From: UBA8437 sp003445035
GTDB taxonomy: Bacteria > Planctomycetota > Planctomycetia > Planctomycetales > Planctomycetaceae
DNA: 16,642 nt
Direction of reading: 5' to 3'
NCBI GenBank assembly: GCA_937901285.1
Contig: CALCHI010000401.1
Coordinates: 1 to 16,642 of the forward strand
Shown one piece after another: positions 8,100 through 14,836 of the stretch. The position numbers and the translations under genes are program-made. The stretch's first letter is position 1, and every line of letters begins with the position of its first letter. The notes under the pieces were generated by a model. That model was not told where the DNA came from, ran no database searches, and saw nothing but the letters and a program-made list of their open reading frames with translations.

Positions 8100-8360
8100 G
8101 GACTGGTCGCGGGGTTTCCTTCACGAGACGGATTGCCGCTAAATGGAGCTGGCAAATGGCGATACGCCAGGAACCGGGGAGGCTACCATACTGGAGGTTG
8201 CGGCGAACTCGAAGCCCCATCTCGGGGATCTTCCTACCGTACCCGGAAAATGGGGCAGAAACAGTTCGTGATCAGTCCTGAGCTGTTTCCGAAGCGTTGA
8301 GTTCCAGCTTCTTCAGGAAGTGACGGTTGTGCCGAGCCGATCGACGTCGGGAGAGTGGAA

Positions 8361-8492
8361 ATGAAGTTGGCAGACCCACTCCAGGCGTCACTCTGCCTGG
8401 TGCTGAATCGGGCCGTGCCGGCCTCGTGGGCGTTCCATGCTGGAGTTGACCAACTCGATGCGGAATGTCGCCGATTAAGCGAAGATGGTTAG
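8361..8492 (+). CDS. possible 43-aa small protein upstream of the LamG gene
   Basis: ATG 8361 is preceded by GGGAG (8349-8353) with a 7-base gap, one of the better ribosome-binding sites in the window, and the frame runs to TAG 8490-8492, 34 bases before the LamG start. The product begins MKLADPLQASLCLVLNRAV and ends in a charged segment, with two cysteines and no clear signal peptide. About the first 25 codons have high G/C in the third position like true genes here; the remainder does not. It could be a small protein, a leader peptide, or chance. I do not recognise it. Confidence 0.25.
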   Translation: MKLADPLQASLCLVLNRAVPASWAFHAGVDQLDAECRRLSEDG

Positions 8493-8526
8493 ACTATCCC
8501 CTGCCCTGGCTCCACGAGACATGTTC

Positions 8527-10221
8527 ATGACAGTTCTTCGTTCTCTGGCCGTCGTCTTCGGCCTCCTTCTGATTCCGTCCCATCCGCTCGCCGCTGATGA
8601 TGGTCCGATTGCCCACTGGAAACTGGCTGAAGATGGGCAGGACAGTTCCGGCAATGGGAACCACGCGATCAACCACGGGGTCCGTTTCGGTGACGATCGA
8701 ACGGCACAGTTCAACGGGATTGATGCCTGGTTGGAGATCCCTTCAAGCAAGTCCCTGAAACTGGGGGCCGGAGATTTTTCGGTTTCCGCCTGGATCCACA
8801 CCGCCTCGGAACTCGACGATGTGCTGGGCGACGTGATGACCTGTTACGACCCGGCGACCCGTACCGGTTTCACGATCAGCCTGATGAACTACGCGGGGGT
8901 GACTTCGGCGCAGTCAAACTGGAGAAACGTCCTGTTTGGCATCGACGCCGGGCACGTGGACTCCGCCTGGACAGATCGGGGCCGCCCGGGTCAGAACCGG
9001 TACGTCAAATCCCTGGTCGTTTTCGACGGGAATCTGTACGCGGCCACGTGGGAGCCGGGCGCCGCCGCAGTTGGTCATGTCTACCGGTACAAGGGCGGAA
9101 CGCGGTGGGTCGACTGCGGTAGCCCTGACACAGCCAACGCGATCACGGGCATGGCCGTTTACAAGGGCAGGCTCTACGCCGGGTCGGAAACCTACAGTGG
9201 GGGGGGATCGTCGCTGCCGCTCTCACCGAACAAATCACACGGTGGCAGTGTCTTCCGCTACGAGGGTGGCAAGCGGTGGTCCGACTGCGGCAAGATTGCC
9301 GACGTGCGAAGCGTCAGCGGACTGGCCGTCTTCAAGGGAAAGCTCTACGCGGGCACAGGCACGAGCAGTGCCTGGCGGAACGAGGCCAACGGCGGCGGTT
9401 TCGAAGAAAAACCGCGGACCCGGGGCATGTACCGCTACGACGGCGATGGGCGGTGGACATCCTGTGGATGCCCGGGATTACGGGTCGTGCATCTCAGCGT
9501 CCACAACGGGCATCTCTACGGGCTCAGTTACGATGGTGGCGGCTTCTTCCGTTACGAGGGGGGCACGAAGTGGACTCGTCTCGGCCCGGTGACCGACACG
9601 ACCCAGATTTACGGCACGGCCATTTACGAGGGAAGCCTCTTCGCCGGAACCTGGCCCACCGGGTCGGTCTTTCGTTACGCCGGTCCCCAGAAATGGGTTC
9701 ACGCCGGTCGGCTGGGCAAGGAGAAGGAAGTGATGGGTATGGCCGTTTACAACGGCAAGCTCTACGCAGGCACACTGCCATTTGCCGACGTCTATCGCTA
9801 CGACGGCGGCAGCAGGTGGACCACGACCGGACGACTCGACAACACCCCGGACGTGCGATATCGCCGGGCCTGGTCGATGGCCGTCTTCGAAGGCAAGCTC
9901 TTCTGCGGCGTCCTTCCTTCCGGACACGTGCTGTCGCTTGAGGCCGGCAAGAGTGTCACTTATGACCGGGCACTGTCATCCGGTTGGCACCACCTGGCCG
10001 CGATCCGGAAGGGCAACCGGCTGCGGTTGTCCATCGACGGCAAACGGGTGGCCGAAAGTTCTCGTTTTGACCCGGCGGCCTTCAACCTGTCGACGAAGGG
10101 GCCGCTGAAGATCGGCCTCGGACAGCACGATTTCTTCAATGGCAAGATGAAGGACGTGAGAATCTACCGTCGGGCCCTGTCGCGAGGCGAGATCAACGAC
10201 GTGCGGCGAGCGGGCCGCTGA
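8527..10221 (+). CDS. secreted LamG (concanavalin-like) protein with inserted seven-repeat beta-propeller
   Basis: Starting at ATG 8527 (GAG at 8516-8518 ahead of it) gives 564 residues with a signal peptide to about residue 23 (PLAAD). In-frame ATGs at 8485 and 8521 are less well placed. LamG signatures are split: IAHWKLAEDGQDSSGNGNH then FNGIDAWLEIP and FSVSAWIH (about 28-93) form the first half, while SGWHHLAAIRKGNRLRLSIDG and KMKDVRIYRRALSRGEI (about 485-556) form the second. Between them, at about 145-474, lie seven kelch-like repeats of the type 'x-x-A-V-Y-x-G-K-L-Y-A-G ... V-F-R-Y-x-G-G-x-x-W-x-x-x-G', for example MAVYNGKLYAGT. LamG domains commonly bind glycans and propellers bind ligands or proteins, so an extracellular binding role is likely. 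No catalytic motif is seen. Neighbours are on the same strand, but the next start is 129 bp away. Confidence 0.85.
   Translation: MTVLRSLAVVFGLLLIPSHPLAADDGPIAHWKLAEDGQDSSGNGNHAINHGVRFGDDRTAQFNGIDAWLEIPSSKSLKLGAGDFSVSAWIHTASELDDVLGDVMTCYDPATRTGFTISLMNYAGVTSAQSNWRNVLFGIDAGHVDSAWTDRGRPGQNRYVKSLVVFDGNLYAATWEPGAAAVGHVYRYKGGTRWVDCGSPDTANAITGMAVYKGRLYAGSETYSGGGSSLPLSPNKSHGGSVFRYEGGKRWSDCGKIADVRSVSGLAVFKGKLYAGTGTSSAWRNEANGGGFEEKPRTRGMYRYDGDGRWTSCGCPGLRVVHLSVHNGHLYGLSYDGGGFFRYEGGTKWTRLGPVTDTTQIYGTAIYEGSLFAGTWPTGSVFRYAGPQKWVHAGRLGKEKEVMGMAVYNGKLYAGTLPFADVYRYDGGSRWTTTGRLDNTPDVRYRRAWSMAVFEGKLFCGVLPSGHVLSLEAGKSVTYDRALSSGWHHLAAIRKGNRLRLSIDGKRVAESSRFDPAAFNLSTKGPLKIGLGQHDFFNGKMKDVRIYRRALSRGEINDVRRAGR
8959..9948 (+). 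repeat. coding repeats: seven kelch-like propeller blades
   Basis: Blade starts fall near residues 162, 206, 263, 321, 362, 403 and 449 of the 564-residue protein. At the DNA level the blade cores are clearly related: stretches encoding A-V-Y/F-x-G-K-L-Y-A-G recur near 9151, 9319 and 9741. The first segment contains a lone W-T-D-R-G strand (about 147-152) with no strands before it, while the seventh repeat lacks its last W-x-x-x-G strand; together they would close one blade in the velcro manner typical of propellers. Blades 2 and 3 carry longer Gly/Ser/Asn-rich loops. Confidence 0.7.
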
Positions 10222-10350
10222 CTGTGAGCAGACTTCAACTCCGCAAATGGGATTTTGGTGGGCAGACGTAGAGCGTTCCGCTTCCTCGTGTCCGTCGTGT
10301 GAGCATCGCGACGGGAAGCCAGGAATCCGACCACTGCCAACGAGCCAGCG

Positions 10351-11667
10351 ATGACAGTACCGGAACAACGAGATCGTCGATGGCCCCTCTGGAAAAAGCT
10401 GGCGGTCTCGGTGGCCACGCTGCTGATCAGCTACGCCGTGGCGGAAGCGGTTCTGACCGCGCTGTACATCCGGGGAGACATTGAACCGCAGGCGATCTGG
10501 GTTCACGACATCAAGGGACGACGCTCGGCCGTCGAATTCGATCCGGTGCTTGGGTATCGCCTGGATACCGAACCCACGCGAATGATGATCATCAGTTCCA
10601 ATGGCACGATCGAATCGGTCGGTGTCTTTCGGGGCAACAACGTTGGTGCACCCGATGAGGACGACTTTTCGCCTCGGCGTGGGGATGACAACCGAAAGCG
10701 GTACGTCGTCTTCGGAGATTCGTTCAGCTCGGGCCTCTACATGGAACGGAACTGGCCGGAGGTAGCAGAGACACTTTCGGAGCAACAAGGCTCGCGCGTC
10801 GAACTCCTGAATTTCTCGATCGACGGTGGTGGCCTGGCCAACTGGCACCGGGTCCTGACCGAGATCATCGTTGCCGACGATTACGAGATCGACGGTGTCA
10901 TCTTCGCCGTGTTCGGAAGTGACCTGAGCCGTCCGTTGACGTTCTGGGACCAGGTGGTTCCCGGAAACAACCAATCGATGCTGCTGGGGCGACTGGCACC
11001 CTCCAGGCCCGAGAGTCAGCCCGACCCCCGTCCGCCGTCATCGGTTGGGCGTGATCGTCTGAAGCCGTTGGAGACCTGGCAAACGGTCTCACCCCAGATC
11101 TTCGACCAGTATCTTTCCGGTGATCGTCGTCCGTCGGTGTCGCGGCCTTTTCGCTACTACCTGGCTGCGAAATGTCGTGCCGTATTCGACGGCTTCATGA
11201 GACGACCCGACGAGTCTCGGCTGTTGCTCGAGAGCTTGCAGTATTTTCCCGATGCCGAACTGTTCTTTTTTGATCGTCGGCAGATGGTCGCCCAGGTCGA
11301 GCAGGCATTGCAGAAGAAGCAGGTTCCGGCACTGGTGGTGCACATTCCCTACCGCGAAGTCCTGTTGACCCGTGCGGGGGCCGGATCCGAAACGGCGGCG
11401 TTCTACCTCGAATCGGTGGGTGAGTTCTGGGAGGCCCAGGCGTTTGCCAGGCTGATCCAGGCGGATTACGTTGATGGAGCCGAGGCGTTCAAGGGCTGCG
11501 GTGTCGAGGAGATTCGGGCTTGCTGGTTGCCTCTCGACGGACACTGGAACCAGGCGGGTGCCGAGCGTTTCGCCGAGTTCGTGGTGCCCGTTCTGCAGAA
11601 GTGGTCCGAACGCCAGGCCCGCAAAACCGCCGGTTCCGGGCGTCGGACGGGAGTTGACTCCAGGTGA
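10351..11667 (+). CDS. membrane-anchored SGNH/GDSL-hydrolase-like protein
   Basis: A 438-residue protein with one N-terminal membrane helix (about 16-38) after a short basic cytoplasmic tail, the rest presumably periplasmic. SGNH hydrolase blocks: block I GDSFSSG at 122-128 (nucleophile S124), block II glycines at 159-161 (DGGGLANW), and block V DGHWNQAG at 396-403 giving the Asp-x-His pair D396/H398. Block III, normally G-x-N-D, reads FGSD at 188-191, without the asparagine that helps form the oxyanion hole. Relatives act as esterases, acyl transferases (including AlgX/AlgJ-type acetyltransferases in polysaccharide clusters) or lipases; the substrate cannot be told here. The stop overlaps a GTG (GTGA at 11664-11667) in frame with the following peptidase gene, suggesting one transcript. 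The ribosome-binding site is weak. Confidence 0.8.
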   Translation: MTVPEQRDRRWPLWKKLAVSVATLLISYAVAEAVLTALYIRGDIEPQAIWVHDIKGRRSAVEFDPVLGYRLDTEPTRMMIISSNGTIESVGVFRGNNVGAPDEDDFSPRRGDDNRKRYVVFGDSFSSGLYMERNWPEVAETLSEQQGSRVELLNFSIDGGGLANWHRVLTEIIVADDYEIDGVIFAVFGSDLSRPLTFWDQVVPGNNQSMLLGRLAPSRPESQPDPRPPSSVGRDRLKPLETWQTVSPQIFDQYLSGDRRPSVSRPFRYYLAAKCRAVFDGFMRRPDESRLLLESLQYFPDAELFFFDRRQMVAQVEQALQKKQVPALVVHIPYREVLLTRAGAGSETAAFYLESVGEFWEAQAFARLIQADYVDGAEAFKGCGVEEIRACWLPLDGHWNQAGAERFAEFVVPVLQKWSERQARKTAGSGRRTGVDSR

Positions 11668-11753
11668 AATCCAACGAACCGACACCGGCGCCCCGAATGA
11701 CCCGTGATGCCAGGGACCCGTCCGAACCGTCCCGTTGCCAGCGAGGCGAGGAG

Positions 11754-13016
11754 ATGAGGGGCTACGTTCGGTTCGTACTGGCCGTGGCGCTGTTTGTCCC
11801 GCCGGCCATGGCCCAGGGTAAAGCCGGCAAGACCGATCGTTCGAAGTCCGCCGATGCCATCGAGTGCTCGGTGACCTCCGGACAACTGGACAAGTTGAAC
11901 GGTTCTCCGGCCGAGTTGGTCCTGGTGAATGGTAAGCGGATCAAGGATGTCACGATCGTGAAATTCGTCCGCGGGTCGAACAAGGACACCGTGCGAACGG
12001 TGGTCTATCTTCGGCCCAAGAGAAAAACGGCGAGCCGGTTGCGGGCGGGTGCCCTGGTCCGGATCGTCGCTGCCGAGAGAGCCTACGACCTTGTGGCTGT
12101 GCCGGCCCTGAAAGCCTGGATGCTGGTGGACGTTGACGAGAAGACAAAGGCGGTGTCGGCGCGTCTGAAGGCGAAAGGGCGTCAGGTGTGGCCGAAACTC
12201 TCAGCCGAGCAGCAGGCCGACGCGGTCCGGGAGCACAAGAAGTTCCTGGCGGATGTTCGCCGGAAATTTTCCGGCCTTCCCCTGAGACTCTACGAGACGA
12301 AGTTTTTCCTGTTCCTCACGGACATGCCGGCAGCCCAGATCGGTGTCTACATCGCACACCTGGACAAAATGAGCGTCGAATTGGGCAAACGGTTCGGCGT
12401 TCCACCGGGGGAGAACATCTGGCGAGGCAAGGCGGTCTTTGTCGTGTTCGTCAACCAGGCTTCGTTTGTCCAGTTCGAGACGAGTGTCATGAAAATGCCC
12501 TTGGCTTCCACCAATCGCAAACAGGGGATTTGTCACCAGAACAACAGAAACGGGGATGTGATCGTCGCCTGTCACCGAGGCAACGATCCGAATTACTTCG
12601 CCCAGGTGCTGGTGCACGAGACAACCCACGGATACCTTCACCGCTTCAAGTCGTCGGCCCGCGTTCCGTCCTGGTTGAACGAGGGCATTGCCGAATGGGT
12701 GTCGACGATCGTTGTGCGTTCCAGTCCCGCTCCCCTGAAGAGGCAGGCTGAAGCCGTCCTGCGGCTGAAGCAGACCGGCGTGGTGGGCCCGTCTTTTTTC
12801 GGGAAGAAGATCGAGTCGTGGCACTATGGCATTGCGTCACGAATCACCGACTCGATGATCACGCAGAATTCGCGTGCGTTTGGTGCATGGATTGTTTCGA
12901 TCAAGGAGGGGGTCGAGTGGTCCCAGGGTCTGCAGAAGACATTCGGTGTCACTCCGCAGCAATTGTTGCTGCGTTACGGGCGAAGCATCGGCGTGCCGAT
13001 GATCCGCCTCCAGTGA
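11754..13016 (+). CDS. secreted HExxH zinc peptidase (peptidase MA / DUF1570-like)
   Basis: A 420-residue exported protein. ATG 11754 gives a clean signal peptide (MRGYVRFVLAVALFVPPAMA, cleavage AMA|QG) with GAGG at 11743-11746 ahead of it. An alternative GTG at 11664 overlaps the upstream stop (GTGA), has GGGAG 10 bases upstream, and would add 30 residues. The gluzincin zinc site is HETTH at 288-292, with the third ligand likely E310 in WLNEGIAEW (307-315), an arrangement typical of peptidase MA and DUF1570 proteins of Planctomycetota. The region of about 35-105 is beta-rich and may be a small SH3-like domain preceding the catalytic part; that is inference. A late conserved-looking WHYGIAS near 356-362 could shape the substrate groove. 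Substrate unknown; probably periplasmic or extracellular. Confidence 0.82.
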   Translation: MRGYVRFVLAVALFVPPAMAQGKAGKTDRSKSADAIECSVTSGQLDKLNGSPAELVLVNGKRIKDVTIVKFVRGSNKDTVRTVVYLRPKRKTASRLRAGALVRIVAAERAYDLVAVPALKAWMLVDVDEKTKAVSARLKAKGRQVWPKLSAEQQADAVREHKKFLADVRRKFSGLPLRLYETKFFLFLTDMPAAQIGVYIAHLDKMSVELGKRFGVPPGENIWRGKAVFVVFVNQASFVQFETSVMKMPLASTNRKQGICHQNNRNGDVIVACHRGNDPNYFAQVLVHETTHGYLHRFKSSARVPSWLNEGIAEWVSTIVVRSSPAPLKRQAEAVLRLKQTGVVGPSFFGKKIESWHYGIASRITDSMITQNSRAFGAWIVSIKEGVEWSQGLQKTFGVTPQQLLLRYGRSIGVPMIRLQ

Positions 13017-13025
13017 TCCAGGCCC

Positions 13026-13039
13026 GCGAGAACTCTCGC
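13026..13039 (+). terminator. hairpin after the peptidase gene, weak terminator candidate
   Basis: GCGAG (13026-13030) pairs perfectly with CTCGC (13035-13039) around AACT, starting 9 bases after the peptidase stop codon and 135 bases before the dctP start. No T-run follows. It could separate the peptidase gene from the TRAP genes. The remaining gap up to 13173 also contains the palindrome CACCATGGTG (13062-13071). Confidence 0.25.
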
Positions 13040-13173
13040 ACACGGAGAACGTCCGGGGGGGCACCATGGTGACAGGCGGAGGGAAGTCGTCATGATGACT
13101 ACCGGGGGTTCGCTCACATGGGGTGATCGATTCGCCCGGTCTGCCGGCAGCCATTCGTCATCGGAAACAGCTC

Positions 13174-14205
13174 ATGAAACAGACGACGTTTATCGCCCTG
13201 CTGGTTGTCGTGGTTGTCGGAATGATGGCCGTGGTGTTTCTGCGTTCGAACACTCGGGGTGAGCCAGGAACGGAGAACACTTCACAGGACGTCCCGACGC
13301 TCAAAGGCGCCGTTCAGTTCGGCGAAGAGCACGCCTTCACGCGGACGATTCGCAAGTTCGAGGAACTCGTCAGAGAATACTACGGCAAGCCGGTCAACTT
13401 CGAACTCTATCTCAACAGCGAACTGGGACTCGAGAAGGACTACTTCGCCTACATGAGCCAGGGAATCTCGGTGGACTATGGCATCGTCTCACCGGCTCAC
13501 ATGTCCACGTTTTCCGAATCGGCACCGCTCATGGACATGCCGTTCCTGTTCCGAGATGTGGATCACTGGAACAAGGTACTTGAGAGTGATGCGCTGGAGC
13601 CAATTGCCGAGGAAGTGTCCGAAAAGGCCGACGTCCGGCTGATTGGGTATGCCGGCGGTGGCATCCGTAACCTGATCGTCAACAAGCCGGTCACCAACAT
13701 GCAGGAGTTGAAGGGATTGAGCATGCGGGTGATGGGTGCTCCCATTCAAACCCGCATTTTCCAGGCGGTGGGGGCGGCCCCTTCGGTCATTGCCTACAGC
13801 GAGATCTACAATGCCATCCAGACCGGAGTCATCGAGGCGGCGGAAAACGAGGCGGCCGGAATTCAGCAAATGAAGTTCTACGAGGTGGGCCCGGAAATCT
13901 CGGCGACCCGACACGCCATCACCGTGCGTCCCCTGTGTTTCAGCGGTAAGACGTTCCGGCGTCTGCCGAAGGGCCTGCAGGCGGCGATCATCAAGGCCGG
14001 ACGTGAATCCGGCGCATTCGGTCGAGAACTTGAGTCCACCGAAGATGCCACGATCCTCTCGAGACTGGAGAAGGACAGCCGGTTGCGGGTCCATGAGTTC
14101 ACTCAAAGAGACGAATTGATGAAACTCGCCGAACCGGTGAAAGCCGCGTACGCCAAGGAAATCAAGGCCGAGAAGATCCTGGCTCGGATCAACGAACTGA
14201 AGTAG
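13174..14205 (+). CDS. dctP: TRAP transporter substrate-binding protein (DctP family)
   Basis: The periplasmic solute receptor of a tripartite ATP-independent transporter, 343 residues from ATG 13174 (GGAA at 13163-13166, 7-base spacing); a longer GTG start at 13123 would put 17 residues ahead of the membrane helix. The N-terminus is a hydrophobic helix (about 4-23) with no lipobox and no good signal-peptidase site, so the protein may stay anchored. Family core: KGLSMRVMGAPIQT (about 181-194), where R185 is the conserved arginine that salt-bridges the ligand's carboxylate, then AVGAAPSVIAYSEIYNAIQTG (about 198-218) and IEAAEN. Ligands of this family are usually carboxylates such as C4-dicarboxylates, sialic acid or uronates; which one is unknown. 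First gene of the dctP-dctQ-dctM set. Confidence 0.92.
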   Translation: MKQTTFIALLVVVVVGMMAVVFLRSNTRGEPGTENTSQDVPTLKGAVQFGEEHAFTRTIRKFEELVREYYGKPVNFELYLNSELGLEKDYFAYMSQGISVDYGIVSPAHMSTFSESAPLMDMPFLFRDVDHWNKVLESDALEPIAEEVSEKADVRLIGYAGGGIRNLIVNKPVTNMQELKGLSMRVMGAPIQTRIFQAVGAAPSVIAYSEIYNAIQTGVIEAAENEAAGIQQMKFYEVGPEISATRHAITVRPLCFSGKTFRRLPKGLQAAIIKAGRESGAFGRELESTEDATILSRLEKDSRLRVHEFTQRDELMKLAEPVKAAYAKEIKAEKILARINELK

Positions 14206-14227
14206 CCGGCGCAAAGAATTGTCGAGT

Positions 14228-14263
14228 GGCAATTGCCGCGCAGGCTGGGGGCATTGGCTCCCC
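14228..14263 (+). promoter_or_regulatory. palindrome and hairpin between dctP and dctQ
   Basis: The 106 bp gap between dctP and dctQ holds a perfect palindrome GGCAATTGCC (14228-14237) and, just after it, GGGG (14248-14251) that can pair with CCCC (14260-14263). Such structures after a binding-protein gene often stabilise its mRNA or partly terminate, giving more receptor than permease; that role is inferred from transport operons in general. Confidence 0.3.
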
Positions 14264-14311
14264 GACGGTTCACATGCCGGGCAGCGTTTCTTTCTCCAAC
14301 ACCGCACTGAC

Positions 14312-14827
14312 ATGACAACAATCGCCAAGGTCACCCGGTCGTCGCTGGATCTCTACTTCCGGCTGCTGAAGGTCCTGTTGACGTTGCTCATGCTGTTGAT
14401 GATCGTTCCGGTGTTGCTGCAGATTCTCTCTCGCTATTCGGGAATCATCCCCCGGTACATCTGGACCGAGGAGATCGCCAGGTTCTGTTTCGTCTGGATC
14501 ATCATGATCGGTTCGATGATCGCGGTACGGGAAGAATCGCATTTCCAGGTCGATCTGCTGCCTCAGCCCGAAACGGATCGACAGGCAGCTTTCGGCAACC
14601 TGATCGTGCACGTTGGCATGATGCTGGTGGCGGTCGTGTTCGTCGTCTACGGCTTCGAGTTTGCCGAATTCGGGTTCCGGCAGCAGTCGGAGATGAGCGG
14701 CATCAACATGCTGAGCATCTACGTGGCGTTTCCGCTGGCAGGCGTGACCTGGGCGGTGTTTCTGCTGGAACGGATCGTCGTGGACGTGAAACGGATCTCG
14801 GGCCGATCCCGGGACTCGGAGACGTGA
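14312..14827 (+). CDS. dctQ: TRAP transporter small membrane subunit (DctQ family)
   Basis: A 171-residue protein with four predicted membrane helices (about 18-40, 55-73, 93-113, 131-153). The family motif TEEIARFCFVWIIMIGS (52-68) and the following A-V-R-E-E-S-H-F-x-V-D segment (71-81) are present and diagnostic. It pairs with DctM to form the sodium-driven permease that accepts solute from DctP. ATG 14312 is taken as start because it gives the usual family length; the frame is open upstream to a TTG at 14219, which would add 31 unlikely residues. No clear Shine-Dalgarno sequence is seen, so expression may depend on coupling. It ends 9 bases before dctM. Confidence 0.92.
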   Translation: MTTIAKVTRSSLDLYFRLLKVLLTLLMLLMIVPVLLQILSRYSGIIPRYIWTEEIARFCFVWIIMIGSMIAVREESHFQVDLLPQPETDRQAAFGNLIVHVGMMLVAVVFVVYGFEFAEFGFRQQSEMSGINMLSIYVAFPLAGVTWAVFLLERIVVDVKRISGRSRDSET

Positions 14828-14836
14828 GCCGAAACT

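Larger units (their letters stand above)
8003..8526. other. long intergenic region between divergent lepA and the LamG gene, with hairpins
   Basis: About 524 bp separate the two divergent starts. It must contain the lepA promoter and leader and the promoter of the plus-strand gene; no clear -35/-10 pair stands out. Three stem-loops are visible: GTGGCAGG/CCTTGCCAC-type pairing at 8074-8099 (8 pairs including a wobble), TGGCG-ATA-CGCCA at 8157-8169, and GAAACAG (8258-8264) with CTGTTTC (8283-8289) around an 18-base loop. The first two lie in the presumed lepA leader. No tRNA-like cloverleaf was seen. A possible 43-codon gene (8361-8492) is listed separately. Confidence 0.5.

Noticed and set aside
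9976..10974. 332-codon minus-strand frame spanning the LamG and SGNH genes
   Set aside because: Antisense to two well-supported genes and across their gap; open only because of high third-position G/C.
13489..14334. 281-codon minus-strand frame opposite dctP
   Set aside because: Antisense to a clear TRAP receptor gene; no domain evidence.
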